DNA of 64,000 bases from Anaerolineaceae bacterium (GTDB lineage Bacteria; Chloroflexota; Anaerolineae; Aggregatilineales; Phototrophicaceae), in assembly GCA_020634165.1 (NCBI GenBank), contig JACKCF010000001.1:744001-808000 (forward strand). Direction: 5' to 3'. The position numbers and the translations under genes were made by a program. The notes under the pieces are model-generated. The model made no database searches. It was not told where the DNA came from and saw nothing but the letters and a program-made list of their open reading frames with translations. Shown in pieces: positions 37,201 through 45,123 of this stretch (its first letter is position 1; every line of letters starts with the position of its first letter).

Positions 37201-37518
37201 GCCGCCACCCACGATGATGATATGCGAATTGGCCAGGTCACGGAACAAGTGACCACCATAGCCGGCTTCCCACAGCCATTGCCAGAAGCCCGGCATATTT
37301 TTGATGACCATATGGACGCTGCCAAGAACCAGCGAAAACGCGGCGGCCAGGAAGTAGAGTGGAATACGGCGATCGTAGGCCTTGACTTCGTCGTCGGTAT
37401 AAGTGCGTGATTGCTTCACAGGTACTGATGGCACCAACCAGATAACAGTGCCAATCATTGCGGCTGCGGCGACTGCGATTAGCAGAAGATCGCTCGCGGT
37501 CCACTCCAGCAAAAACAT
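34201..37518 (-). CDS. Degenerate heme-copper oxidase-like fusion membrane protein
   Basis: An 1105-residue membrane protein. The first ~640 residues have the COX1 fold of cbb3/NOR enzymes, with three related segments ending LPRILNRPLYSN, GYFSSRIGG and YYLLPELTEQ. Ligand positions are altered: His99 in helix II (NSHIIIVGG), SHAH at 262-265, and IHAQ at 419-422, where the canonical HxH second His is Gln; the helix VII His-His of the CuB site is absent. A periplasmic beta domain follows (about 720-840) with a metal-site-like HLHDGNNHQMSM, then about seven helices. It may be an electron-transfer, sensor or heme protein, not a normal oxidase. AGGAG lies seven bases upstream. It is the last gene of the oxidase operon. 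Confidence 0.75.
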   Translation of the reverse strand: MFLLEWTASDLLLIAVAAAAMIGTVIWLVPSVPVKQSRTYTDDEVKAYDRRIPLYFLAAAFSLVLGSVHMVIKNMPGFWQWLWEAGYGGHLFRDLANSHIIIVGGGTILLTGITWYILPRILNRPLYSNSLAAGSFWFTFIGVFGFYLAWLILGLVEGNLVRGGMEYLDAKAQIGSWHTVPTRITSSIMGVGYWTYVLNVFLTVWAAKKDSPKPLGYLTKFVVVSAGALFVGTVQGVLQVLPANADWIHNAGKFGQYVDPISHAHVNLVTGMLVSLVAFLGYFSSRIGGRTIPKRIMNILFWLLVPASLLFYLTFLFTGLIVGNGLDVPTEIFVFFASNFPMLIAIAGVIMLFSFWVYFGVAGWSLHFRQLQNQFLKATPAGFWLVSLIALFFGALQGLLQAIPSINRVLITPEEIPNIHAQLNMIGGMLLAMLGLVYYLLPELTEQTADSRLRRMSLFGITFGIAGYYVLTLMSGLQRMGYMSQGMTSTQAAQQIDWYIPFGLMIITLPILVGFSSFGLAVYRTTEAFRSEFKADFLRISKRFSGPMPDKLNRIPPIYMIGMEIVSGFFGWPGLGWLFAGKTMIAIFLMMVGPAITWAVLPMLFSPFTNTVFSQWNWLTLVVWLPASTLLSTLSLAFVLWRRNHAAQVQASAPDTNAQGNNSAAKPQQRRIPRRVAVGVALIVLFLFSVPILPFFMGISDGTPLYTLMPNLAERSTGAYLQVDDGQQDGLMKLYQWNFPLDEAPADSPVLNADFIQDIVISQRGLDTSDRYQLFHLHDGNNHQMSMTGTVDESGRQLAFTINEPLDEGDYMLSIPVDGMFAGREFYYFKVSPSITALPVVASASVDTTPTTEPITETSSSPMWLEIFPLAAATISALIVIIMVQRLRQKMRAYEAVWAIAFGMFAIAAGTQLFGDLVGWTPMLARLYYILGATLVVGWLGLGTWLILVHKPWLRNVGIWFVILLTGIGIGLILQTPVNETLLVSDGWHALEKPAALTVITIITNTVGTVILVGGALWSAWIFWRQRIMPQRMYGLILLAVGAMVVAGGGSLTRLGHQQYLYIAMSIGIGLMFWGYLKTIQPRQAPNPAADARPIPEVNLATESV

Positions 37519-37527
37519 GTGATACTC

Positions 37528-37731
37528 CTAGCGAATGCCTGGCTCAAATAGATAGATTGTGCCCGCCCACATCAGGTAGGCGATAACCATGATAAGTAAA
37601 ATTGCCCAGTCTCTTAGCCAATGAGCACGCCCCCAGCGGTTGTCCTCGCGTTCAAGGGTCGTTGCTGGTGCTTCTCCAGCTGTATCATCTTCATCAGCGA
37701 CGATCTCGTTTAATTCATTTTCCTGTTCCAT
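37528..37731 (-). CDS. Small single-helix membrane protein of oxidase operon
   Basis: A 67-residue protein with an acidic N-terminus and one helix (about 44-63, DWAILLIMVIAYLMWAGTIYLF). The ATG at 37731 has GGAG nine bases upstream; an earlier ATG at 37776 would overlap the previous gene and lacks one. It ends nine bases before the oxidase-like giant gene, so it may be a small subunit of that complex. Confidence 0.6.
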   Translation of the reverse strand: MEQENELNEIVADEDDTAGEAPATTLEREDNRWGRAHWLRDWAILLIMVIAYLMWAGTIYLFEPGIR

Positions 37732-37747
37732 CGGTGCGATCTCCAGT

Positions 37748-38056
37748 TTAGATGACTTCTTCATAGAGATTGACATTCAAAGAAACGGGTGGTGGGTCCA
37801 TAGACCTTAGGATGGCGTCGACCGTTTTTCCCTGCTTCATCCACAGGCTCAACTGTTCAGGGTAGTCCCAGTTGGTGATAGCCAGAACTTTGATATCGCC
37901 GTTTTCCTGCTCCTGGGCCAAAAAGTCAAAACGTTGCCATCCGGGCAGACTCTGCAGATGTGCCTTAAGCGAAAGCAGCGAGAAATAGGTTTCTTCCCAG
38001 GCAGCTTTATGTATGACGGCATCAACAACCTGCGAGTACGCGGTAACTGAACTCAT
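37748..38056 (-). CDS. ABM-like small soluble protein
   Basis: A 102-residue soluble protein with the layout of a dimeric alpha-beta barrel (ABM-like): helix WEETYFSLLSLKAHLQSLPGW, strands FLAQEQENGDIKVLAITNW, then the Trp-rich helix YPEQLSLWMKQG. Some members of that fold bind or degrade heme; nothing here proves such a role. AGGGGG lies before the ATG. It sits within the oxidase operon between small membrane proteins. Confidence 0.6.
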   Translation of the reverse strand: MSSVTAYSQVVDAVIHKAAWEETYFSLLSLKAHLQSLPGWQRFDFLAQEQENGDIKVLAITNWDYPEQLSLWMKQGKTVDAILRSMDPPPVSLNVNLYEEVI

Positions 38057-38068
38057 GCCATCCCCCTT

Positions 38069-38416
38069 CTAGTAAATCTGGCCCTGTGTCAGACTCATGA
38101 TGGTCACGATAGCTAGCCAGGTGAACATAATGACGAAAAACGCGGTGAGGAACGGCCCAACTCGGCCGTTCCCTTCCTGAATGAAGCCGTTGTAGGATTC
38201 CAACGGATAGGGTTCTTCTGATGTTTGGGTTGTCCGCTGCCAGCGCGAATACCAGAACAGTAGCAACGCCAGCATAGCGATCCAGAAAAACACCCCCGCA
38301 AGAATATCCCAGTGGATGTAGTAGGTCTGGGTCGCCTGGGCGAAATACTGCTGGTACAGATGCTGAAAATATTCCTGTGTGATAGCGGATGTATGGCCGG
38401 TTGGTACAGGGTCCAT
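38069..38416 (-). CDS. Small two-helix membrane protein of oxidase operon
   Basis: A 115-residue protein with two helices (about 33-56 and 88-108) and a conserved-looking loop PYPLESYNGFIQEGNGRVGPF. The layout recalls accessory cbb3 subunits, but no family name can be given. GAGGAG lies seven bases before the ATG, overlapping the end of the upstream gene region. Confidence 0.6.
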   Translation of the reverse strand: MDPVPTGHTSAITQEYFQHLYQQYFAQATQTYYIHWDILAGVFFWIAMLALLLFWYSRWQRTTQTSEEPYPLESYNGFIQEGNGRVGPFLTAFFVIMFTWLAIVTIMSLTQGQIY

Positions 38417-38420
38417 TGGG

Positions 38421-38702
38421 TTACTCCTCGCTCTTCGCTGACCAATCGGTCGTATAGTAATCAGGCTCGTCGATCTGCAGGATATAGTGCTTAGCCTCGC
38501 CTTCCAGATCCTGGAGCCAACCGCGCTTCAATGCGATCAAGAAGGCGACAAATGCGGTCATCGCAAAGATGACGAAGCTCAGAAACATCCAATCGGCCAT
38601 GACCCACTCGCTGCCTTCAGGGGAATCGTGTGCTAACACCGGACTGGCAGCTACCAGCAGAATCAGCAAGAGAAGTAGGCTCATTCTCATACGTCTAGAC
38701 AT
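38421..38702 (-). CDS. CcoS-like small membrane protein
   Basis: A 93-residue protein with a signal-like first helix (to about residue 25, VLAHDS), a second helix (about 38-58) and a tail WLQDLEGEAKHYILQIDEPDYYT. That tail is similar to the DLE-x-A-x-x-IL segment of CcoS, which helps insert copper and heme into cbb3 oxidases. AAGGAG lies seven bases before the ATG. It follows the CcoO-type gene by 12 bases. Confidence 0.55.
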   Translation of the reverse strand: MSRRMRMSLLLLLILLVAASPVLAHDSPEGSEWVMADWMFLSFVIFAMTAFVAFLIALKRGWLQDLEGEAKHYILQIDEPDYYTTDWSAKSEE

Positions 38703-38714
38703 TGTGCGTTCTCC

Positions 38715-40265
38715 TTAGTTATTGCCTGCATCGGATGCGATAAGTGGATTAGGCTGATCCCAGACCTGAGCAAGCCACTGTGGTGGCATCTGGCTCATAT
38801 CGAGCATGTCTGATGGAATAAACTGGATTTGGTCTGTGCCCTGCAAAGCGAAACCATCAGCCTGTGTTTGGGCATCCGCCAGAACGTCGTGCAGCGTGAC
38901 ATCTTCGTAACCAGCGGTACCGCATGGGCGGGCATTGTTCTGGATCTCCCATAGGACAGTGGCGTAGACTGGATTGATCGTACCTTCAGCGACAATACCT
39001 GGAACATCACCGATACCGTATGGGGTATTAGCGGAAAGCGCCGATCCGCTCAGTGCAGACGGTGTCACAGACACGTCAGGGCCGAGTTGAGCGTAGTTGG
39101 TTACGTCAGCCAGTGAATCAACGCTGTCCTGACTCATATAGAAGTCCTTATCTGGAGCAAAACAGTTCGCCCATTCAAACAAGCCTGGATAACCACGCCA
39201 CTGGACATACATATCTGGTGTCGGGATTTCAGCCGTTAGGCCGCCATTGGGTATTGTCTTGAGGAATAGGGTTACTTTCCAGATGTCATCAACGGTCAGA
39301 CGTGTGCCGAAGTTCTCCATAGCGCTACCTGGCAAACCACGCAGGATACGCCAGTAGTAAGCACCTGGTGATGTATCCGACCCGTGTTGCTGGTCGTCAG
39401 CCGCATTGAAAGCCGCTGGGGGGGGATTCAAATAGAAAGCGCCTGGGCCATTGCCATCGCCCTGGCTGCCATGGCATGCAATGCAGCGTTCCTGGAATAC
39501 CTGGCGACCTCGCAAAAGGTTCTCGGTTGTCACAGGCAGAGGATTATCTGCAAACCAGTAGCCACGATCAATCAGCATGAGGTTCTTAATCGCACTGGCG
39601 GCCGGGTAGCCGTCGGTACGATCACCGTTTTCTCTGTCAGTGGCGACATTGCCTGATGCCATTTCCAGTGCGGTCATATTGTTCTGATGCTGAACGCGCA
39701 AGTCAGCGATATGACCGCCGCGTGACTGTGTGAAGGCAATTAGCGCCCTAGCATCTTCCTCACTGAGGAAATTAAACTGAGGCATGATGCTCAGCGGTGT
39801 TGTATAGCGCGGGTTGTAATAATGGGCATAATGCCAGTTATCCGGGTGGAAACCACCAGCATTAGATAGATCAGGGCCAGTACGAATCGTGCCGAAAAGG
39901 TTTGGTGTTTCGCCATCTCCCATATAGTCGCCGGGTTCTGCCGCGCGCGAGTACACATAGTACTGGCTGGCATAGACATCCTGCGGACGCACAAAACCGC
40001 TATGGCAGTAAATACAACCATTTGCCAGGAAGACATTCCGTCCCTGCATTTCGAGATCAGTCAGAGGACGCCAATTTTCTGATGGGTCGGGTTCGAAAGT
40101 TGTTGTAGGCAGCACCACAACCATAAACACCACTGTAAAGAATGCCAGCAGGCCACCAAACACGGCCATCGCCGGACTCATGATCATCTTCTTTGGGGGA
40201 TGGGGCGGCCACGATTTTGGATGTACGGGTTCGGCCTGGATTTCTGGAAGGACTTCCGTACTCAT
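38715..40265 (-). CDS. ccoO: CcoO-type cytochrome c fused to a second cytochrome c
   Basis: A 516-residue membrane-anchored di-heme cytochrome that passes electrons to the oxidase core. One helix (about 31-53) anchors it. The CcoO-like heme site is CIYCH at 84-88 with FVRPQD after it and probable axial Met161 (SIMPQF). A second heme site CIACH at 261-265 has the mono-heme CcoP-like pattern, and a late PGSAMENFGTRLTVDDIW. In most bacteria CcoO and CcoP are separate proteins, so this is a fused or rearranged form. The start codon overlaps the ccoN stop by four bases (ATGA), showing translational coupling. Confidence 0.85.
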   Translation of the reverse strand: MSTEVLPEIQAEPVHPKSWPPHPPKKMIMSPAMAVFGGLLAFFTVVFMVVVLPTTTFEPDPSENWRPLTDLEMQGRNVFLANGCIYCHSGFVRPQDVYASQYYVYSRAAEPGDYMGDGETPNLFGTIRTGPDLSNAGGFHPDNWHYAHYYNPRYTTPLSIMPQFNFLSEEDARALIAFTQSRGGHIADLRVQHQNNMTALEMASGNVATDRENGDRTDGYPAASAIKNLMLIDRGYWFADNPLPVTTENLLRGRQVFQERCIACHGSQGDGNGPGAFYLNPPPAAFNAADDQQHGSDTSPGAYYWRILRGLPGSAMENFGTRLTVDDIWKVTLFLKTIPNGGLTAEIPTPDMYVQWRGYPGLFEWANCFAPDKDFYMSQDSVDSLADVTNYAQLGPDVSVTPSALSGSALSANTPYGIGDVPGIVAEGTINPVYATVLWEIQNNARPCGTAGYEDVTLHDVLADAQTQADGFALQGTDQIQFIPSDMLDMSQMPPQWLAQVWDQPNPLIASDAGNN

Positions 40266-41761
40266 TGCGCGACCTCCATATCGGGTAGCTTGTCCATCAG
40301 TTCCATGTCAGCGACATGGCGTGTATTGGTGCGGATGGTCATCCAGATGTTATATGCCTGGATGGCACCCGAAAGGACGATCATGGCGCCAAAAACGGCA
40401 CGCATCATGAAGAAGGGTTGGATCATGGGGATTACATTCACTTCAGGGATGCCTCTCATCCATGCTTGTCCCTGAATGAAACCGGCAATCGTCAGCGCCC
40501 AGAAGAAACCTAGGAACCCAACAACGATCAACCAGTATTGCCATTCTGCCAGCCGATTACTGTAGAGAGGCTTCTTCAGCACCTGCGGAATGATGTAGTC
40601 GATCATTCCCATTCCCAGGAATGTGAAAGCACCTAGCAGGGCGAGGTGGGCATGTGCGACCACAAAATTAGTGAAGTGCGTTGCCCGGTTAAAACTCTGG
40701 ATGGCTTCAAAGCTGCCCTGCACGTTGACGAGGAAGTAGAAAATAAAGCCTGTTATCCCGAACCGCAGTGGCAGATTGGTGAAGAACTTCTCCCAGTTAC
40801 CTCGCATCGTCATCAGAATATTGACTGTAAAGGCGAATACCGGAATGAGCAGGCTGATGCTGGAAAGAATAGCGATTGTTTTGAGCCAGCCAGGGGTCGG
40901 TGTCTGGAGTAAATGATGGTGACCAACACCTGTATAGAAGAAGGCCATGCCCCAGAAGGAGATCAGACTAAGTGTATGACTGTACAGAGGGGTCTTCGTG
41001 ACGCGCGGCACAAGATAGTACAAACCAGCCAGCAGCATTGGCGTCAGCCAGAGTCCGAATAAGTTATGTGCATACCACCAGTTCAACATACCATCGGCCA
41101 TGCTGGTGGGTAGTGCGCCAGAGACGCCATTCCCCCAGATCGCACCCGGACGCCACATGACATTGCCGATGATGTAATCGGCCCCTAACCATAACGGCGA
41201 TGCAATGATCCACCAAGATGTCACATAAAGGGGCTTCACGCGTCGTCGCACAACGGTCATCAGCACATTGAACACATTACTGAACCACAGGACTACCAGG
41301 AAAACATCCAGCGGCCAGATGAATTCTGCATATTCGCGGCCCTGGGTCATGCCATTCATAATCGTGATGATGCCCAGCAAAAACCAGATATTCCATCCCC
41401 AGGCCGTCCAGACAGCCAGTCGCTCGCTCCACATGCCCTTGGTGCCAAGCAATCTAGGCAGCATATAGAAGGCCGCTCCCCAGTACATCATGGAGAGCCA
41501 GGCGAAAATCACCCCATTAACATGTAAGGGGCGCACCCGCCCAAAGAGCAATGCTGGAATGCCACCAAATAAGTTCGGACTGATCAATTCCAATGCAAGG
41601 ATCAATCCAAAAAAGTCGACAATTGTTAACCAGAATATTGAGCTATAGAGCCATATTTTGGTCCCTTGATCTGAAAATACTTGTTGTGTTTCGCCGATGG
41701 TGCTGATGTTATCCCTGCTGGCGCCAAAGCGTTTTAGCAAGGCATTCGACGGAATGTCCAT
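40262..41761 (-). CDS. ccoN: cbb3-type cytochrome oxidase subunit I
   Basis: A 499-residue heme-copper oxidase core with 12 helices. All expected ligands are visible: His80 for the low-spin heme (RPLHVNG), His232 for CuB (WYAHNLFG), the CuB His282/His283 (GHHHLL) with Tyr276 six residues before, as in cbb3 enzymes, and the His370-x-His372 pair (VAHAHLALLG). It reduces oxygen with electrons from the fused cytochrome c encoded next. The ATG at 41761 gives the family-typical N-terminus but only a weak GGGGGA upstream; longer frames to 41869 look non-coding. Confidence 0.92.
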   Translation of the reverse strand: MDIPSNALLKRFGASRDNISTIGETQQVFSDQGTKIWLYSSIFWLTIVDFFGLILALELISPNLFGGIPALLFGRVRPLHVNGVIFAWLSMMYWGAAFYMLPRLLGTKGMWSERLAVWTAWGWNIWFLLGIITIMNGMTQGREYAEFIWPLDVFLVVLWFSNVFNVLMTVVRRRVKPLYVTSWWIIASPLWLGADYIIGNVMWRPGAIWGNGVSGALPTSMADGMLNWWYAHNLFGLWLTPMLLAGLYYLVPRVTKTPLYSHTLSLISFWGMAFFYTGVGHHHLLQTPTPGWLKTIAILSSISLLIPVFAFTVNILMTMRGNWEKFFTNLPLRFGITGFIFYFLVNVQGSFEAIQSFNRATHFTNFVVAHAHLALLGAFTFLGMGMIDYIIPQVLKKPLYSNRLAEWQYWLIVVGFLGFFWALTIAGFIQGQAWMRGIPEVNVIPMIQPFFMMRAVFGAMIVLSGAIQAYNIWMTIRTNTRHVADMELMDKLPDMEVAQ

Positions 41762-42067
41762 AAATCCCCCAGATGGATTTTGTTGCGTGAGGAGCCAATG
41801 CAAACGTAACCTAACTCTTAATGAAATCGACCTAAAATTAGAGAACATTTTCACAAACAGGTCAGTCAAAGCTGGAAATTTCAGGTTTTTGAGATATGCA
41901 ATGTATTAAGCAATAAAGTTTCCCACTATGTGTTGTAAGCATACGAATACATAGACATATAGTGTTTCAAAGGTATGTGATGCATGAATCAGTAGGCGTA
42001 ATTGCTCGGGCACAATCAGCACTGTTATCTCTAATGCTACGCTTATTTGATGTTGTTGATTGGATAG
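41762..42067. other. Intergenic region upstream of ccoN
   Basis: About 305 AT-rich bases between the apbE stop and ccoN. It presumably holds the oxidase promoter. No clear FNR half-site pair (TTGAT-N4-ATCAA) is visible and no gene is supported. Confidence 0.4.
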
Positions 42068-43087
42068 CTAATTCACGACCACATAGCTGGCGAAGCTCAA
42101 CGTGGGATGTATGTGACCATCTCGACAGATAACCATGCCTGGTGTATGGCCATGGCTATTAAGCCACGCTAGTCCTTCTTCGCCACCGAGAATCATGACG
42201 TTTCTGGCTGATGCTTCTGCCACAATGACATCTGAATGCAGAACTGTGACAGACAATATATCTGGATTTGCGGGGTGGTCCGTTCGAGGGGCGACAATAC
42301 GATGCAAAGTCTGGCCCTCACAACTATAGTGTTGGGTGTTTGCACTCCTCGTGACAAGTGCTCCTTCAGATAACTTCACGACAACTTTGTCACTTGCTGG
42401 AAACGCATTGTTGATGATATCTAAATGCCATTCGTGCGGTCCGCAGGCGACCATCACGCCTCCGATATCCACGAGGCTACTGCCATACTTGCGTAATTGC
42501 CTCGCTACATATCGTGCTGTCCAGCCTTTCATCGTATCGCTGAAATCGACCGGAGCCGGTATGTTGACCCGATTGTCCTTATTGTCGATCTTGATATTTC
42601 TCCAATTGGACGAATCGGTCGTGATCTTGGGTACATCATTAGGCTCGATGAGTTGAGCATAGCTCGGACGATCCCCTTCGATATTGGTCACATCCATCGC
42701 GAAAGGCGTGGAAAGTCCTTTAGTCAGATGGGCAGCGAGGATGGCGCTTTGTAGATTAGCAAGGAGAGTATCGCTTACCTTGATCCATTTCCCATGATGC
42801 TTGTTGACCCAGGTAAGTTCGCTATCAAAGCGCCGTGGGGATATGCTGGCTTCAATATCATCAATCCAGATGGGTACTTTCTCAAGGATATGGCTATCGC
42901 TGTGAGTTATGTCTAAATGAGCTGTAGCTTGGCATCCCATCGCTTGGAATGTTATTGAATGCTCCCGCTGCATCGCACCCATGTTTTTACCCATTTCCAT
43001 ATTTTGACTATCATTGGGTATGTACGCATATTGAGGTGCACCTTGCGAGTTGCGTGACCTACTCCGTAACATAGATTCCCTGCCCAT
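42068..43087 (-). CDS. apbE: ApbE-family FAD:protein FMN transferase
   Basis: A 339-residue protein that would attach FMN covalently to Thr or Ser of partner proteins using FAD. Family motifs visible are ITFQAMGCQATAHL (about 45-58), DFSDTMKGWTARYVARQLRKY (about 182-202) and the following SSLVDIGGVMVACG. No target protein with an NqrC-like flavinylation site is adjacent. The start is uncertain: ATGs at 43087, 43000, 42982 and 42973 are all in frame and none has a strong ribosome site; the longest is listed. It lies just upstream of the oxidase operon on the same strand. Confidence 0.78.
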   Translation of the reverse strand: MGRESMLRSRSRNSQGAPQYAYIPNDSQNMEMGKNMGAMQREHSITFQAMGCQATAHLDITHSDSHILEKVPIWIDDIEASISPRRFDSELTWVNKHHGKWIKVSDTLLANLQSAILAAHLTKGLSTPFAMDVTNIEGDRPSYAQLIEPNDVPKITTDSSNWRNIKIDNKDNRVNIPAPVDFSDTMKGWTARYVARQLRKYGSSLVDIGGVMVACGPHEWHLDIINNAFPASDKVVVKLSEGALVTRSANTQHYSCEGQTLHRIVAPRTDHPANPDILSVTVLHSDVIVAEASARNVMILGGEEGLAWLNSHGHTPGMVICRDGHIHPTLSFASYVVVN

Positions 43088-43389
43088 ACGTAGCTCGAGC
43101 TTTATTTCAGTCTTTCATAGTGATGTGACCTTTGTTTGACGAATGAGTTGCGTGCTGGTATTGCAGTGTTACCAAGAAGTTACACGCTGTGTTCGTCTCC
43201 TGTGGAGTTGAGAGGGCACTATATAGCAAAGCAGTTCTTAAAAAATACAGTTTATTAGCATTTAAATTAACAGCATTGCAACTGAATCAAACCGATATGT
43301 TGCAGGCTAGTTACAGGAACCACACACATATGTCACAACGCCAACCTATGCTGAGGTTAGTAAGAAGGCAAAAGCGGAAGGTGTTTGAA
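43088..43389. other. Divergent intergenic region apbE / PRC gene
   Basis: About 300 bases. It contains two GTTAC units 11 bases apart (43168-43172 and 43179-43183), a spacing typical of OmpR-family binding sites. A two-component regulator of that family is encoded about 2 kb away. In-frame upstream codons of the PRC gene lack a ribosome site. Confidence 0.35.
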
Positions 43390-44016
43390 ATGGATATCTC
43401 ACTGAATGCTGAAGTGCAATGTAACGATGGAAAAGCAGGTCATGTCACACACGTTATTCTGCATCCTATCAAAGATGAGTTAACACACATTATTGTTCAC
43501 CATCATGGCCAGGACTATAAAGTCCCAGTGAGTTGGATTCTTGACGCTGACAGTGAAATCGTTCGCCTGGATTGCTGGGGTAAAGACATTGCAAAACAAC
43601 CGAGATTTATCGACACCGAATATATTCGTGCGCCAGTTGAGGTGGAGGATATGGCCGTCACGGGCTACTCCTTGATGGGATACTACATGCCCTATGTGAC
43701 AACAGAAACCTATGCCGTAAAGCATGAACACATTCCTGCTGATGAACTGGAATTCACACGCGGCACGCTTGTATTCACAAAAGAAGGTCGCGCTGGCCAT
43801 GTTGACGAACTGGTTGTGGATCCTGAAACGTATCACATTACACATATAGTCTTACGAGAGGGGCATCTGTGGGGTAAGAAGGATGTGCTCATTGGGGTCG
43901 AACATATCCAATACATTGATAATGAGGGCGTGCATATCAACCTGACAAAAGATGAAGTTGCTGCCTTGCCCACATTCACTATAAAACGGCAATTCAAGCC
44001 TATTCCACTACCGTGA
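43390..44016 (+). CDS. Tandem PRC-barrel-like protein
   Basis: A 208-residue protein with two similar beta-barrel halves. The first runs MDISLNAEVQCNDGKAGHVT... to about residue 75; the second runs GTLVFTKEGRAGHVDELVVD... with ITHIVLREGHLWGKKDVLIG. This is the pattern of PRC-barrel domains, which bind RNA or photosynthetic and ribosome proteins in various families. It has several His-rich turns. The ATG at 43390 has GGAAGG eight bases upstream and starts exactly at the first barrel; a terminator follows. Confidence 0.78.
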   Translation: MDISLNAEVQCNDGKAGHVTHVILHPIKDELTHIIVHHHGQDYKVPVSWILDADSEIVRLDCWGKDIAKQPRFIDTEYIRAPVEVEDMAVTGYSLMGYYMPYVTTETYAVKHEHIPADELEFTRGTLVFTKEGRAGHVDELVVDPETYHITHIVLREGHLWGKKDVLIGVEHIQYIDNEGVHINLTKDEVAALPTFTIKRQFKPIPLP

Positions 44017-44056
44017 AATGGTAACGAGTGTAAAAGTGATTCTTATGTAGGTAGTC

Positions 44057-44084
44057 AAAAGGCCACAAGCTAATATGGCCTTTT
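44057..44084 (+). terminator. Rho-independent terminator after PRC gene
   Basis: Stem AAAAGGCCA / TGGCCTTTT with a ten-base loop, flanked by T-rich sequence, 40 bases after the stop. Confidence 0.75.
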
Positions 44085-44182
44085 ATTTCTTCAGTTTACT
44101 ATAAGTATTAGATATTACATTTTTATGATGCAAACGCCTTCAGGACTAGAATCCAATCGATTGGTTTAGTGCATTGTGGAAT

Positions 44183-45115
44183 CTAATCGAGTATCGTCTT
44201 CTTCGGCAAAGTAATACTGACTGTTGTTCCTTGACCTAGAGTGCTTCTTATTGAAACAATTCCCTTGTGACGCTCAATAATTCGCTTGACGAGCGAAAGA
44301 CCGATGCCGCTCCCTGCAATGCTTTTTACATTATGCGAGCGATAAAGTTCGTCCCAAACATATGGAAGCTCTTTAGCATCTATGCCAGGCCCAGTGTCTT
44401 CGACATCAATGACGATATAAGCATCTTCAATACCACTTCGCAAGGTAATGCGATCTCCTTTTGCACTATATTTGATCGCATTACTGAGCAAATTGTAAAT
44501 AGCAAGCAGTAATAGATCGTAGTCGCCATGGACCTGTGGTAGACTGGCGTGTAATTGCATCTTCAGGTTGCGCTCTGAAGAAAGCGGATGTTCCTCGGCG
44601 AGAGAAAACGCATCTTGTAGCAAACTATTGGTATCAATCGATAGCATATCTAATTGGCGTGTATCGATTTCGCTGATTTTGCGTAAATCAGAAACCAGAC
44701 GTGAGAGATGATCGATTTGTACTGAGATGCTGTCACGGATATGCTGTTTCTTCACTGGATCAGCCGTTTCTACAAGGTTATCCAGTGCTGTTTTGATGCC
44801 CATCAGAGGGTTCTTTATCTCATGGTCTAGACGCTGCAAAAAGCGCGTATGATCATCAGCATAGGTCTGTATCACGATACGGCTTCCTTTGCGGCGGGCA
44901 TGTCGAATTGTCTCCCGAGAAATCAGCACAGAGCTTATTGCAATCGTAATCGACATGCCTAACAAAATGATCAAAGTATCCACATCATGGATATTGAATT
45001 CAAACTCGATGAGATTGAACTCAGCGAGTAAGAGAACGACTATAAAGCCTACAAATGCTGGGAAGAATGCCCACAGCCACTCCACTCGGTAAGTGTAGTG
45101 TCTATCTGTAATCAT
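44183..45115 (-). CDS. Sensor histidine kinase
   Basis: A 310-residue kinase. Two N-terminal membrane helices (about 13-35 and 46-66) leave almost no extracellular part, so it may sense within the membrane. HisKA holds the phosphoacceptor His98 in LDHEIKNPLMG. The HATPase domain shows the N box (LLSNAIKYSAKG), G1 (VEDTGPGID) and G2 (AGSGIGLSLVKR). It lies eight bases downstream of its OmpR-type response regulator on the same strand. Confidence 0.9.
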   Translation of the reverse strand: MITDRHYTYRVEWLWAFFPAFVGFIVVLLLAEFNLIEFEFNIHDVDTLIILLGMSITIAISSVLISRETIRHARRKGSRIVIQTYADDHTRFLQRLDHEIKNPLMGIKTALDNLVETADPVKKQHIRDSISVQIDHLSRLVSDLRKISEIDTRQLDMLSIDTNSLLQDAFSLAEEHPLSSERNLKMQLHASLPQVHGDYDLLLLAIYNLLSNAIKYSAKGDRITLRSGIEDAYIVIDVEDTGPGIDAKELPYVWDELYRSHNVKSIAGSGIGLSLVKRIIERHKGIVSIRSTLGQGTTVSITLPKKTILD

Positions 45116-45123
45116 GCCTGGTC

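Noticed and set aside
41981..42130. Small plus-strand frame between ccoN and apbE
   Set aside because: No ribosome site, and it overlaps the apbE 3' end in antisense.
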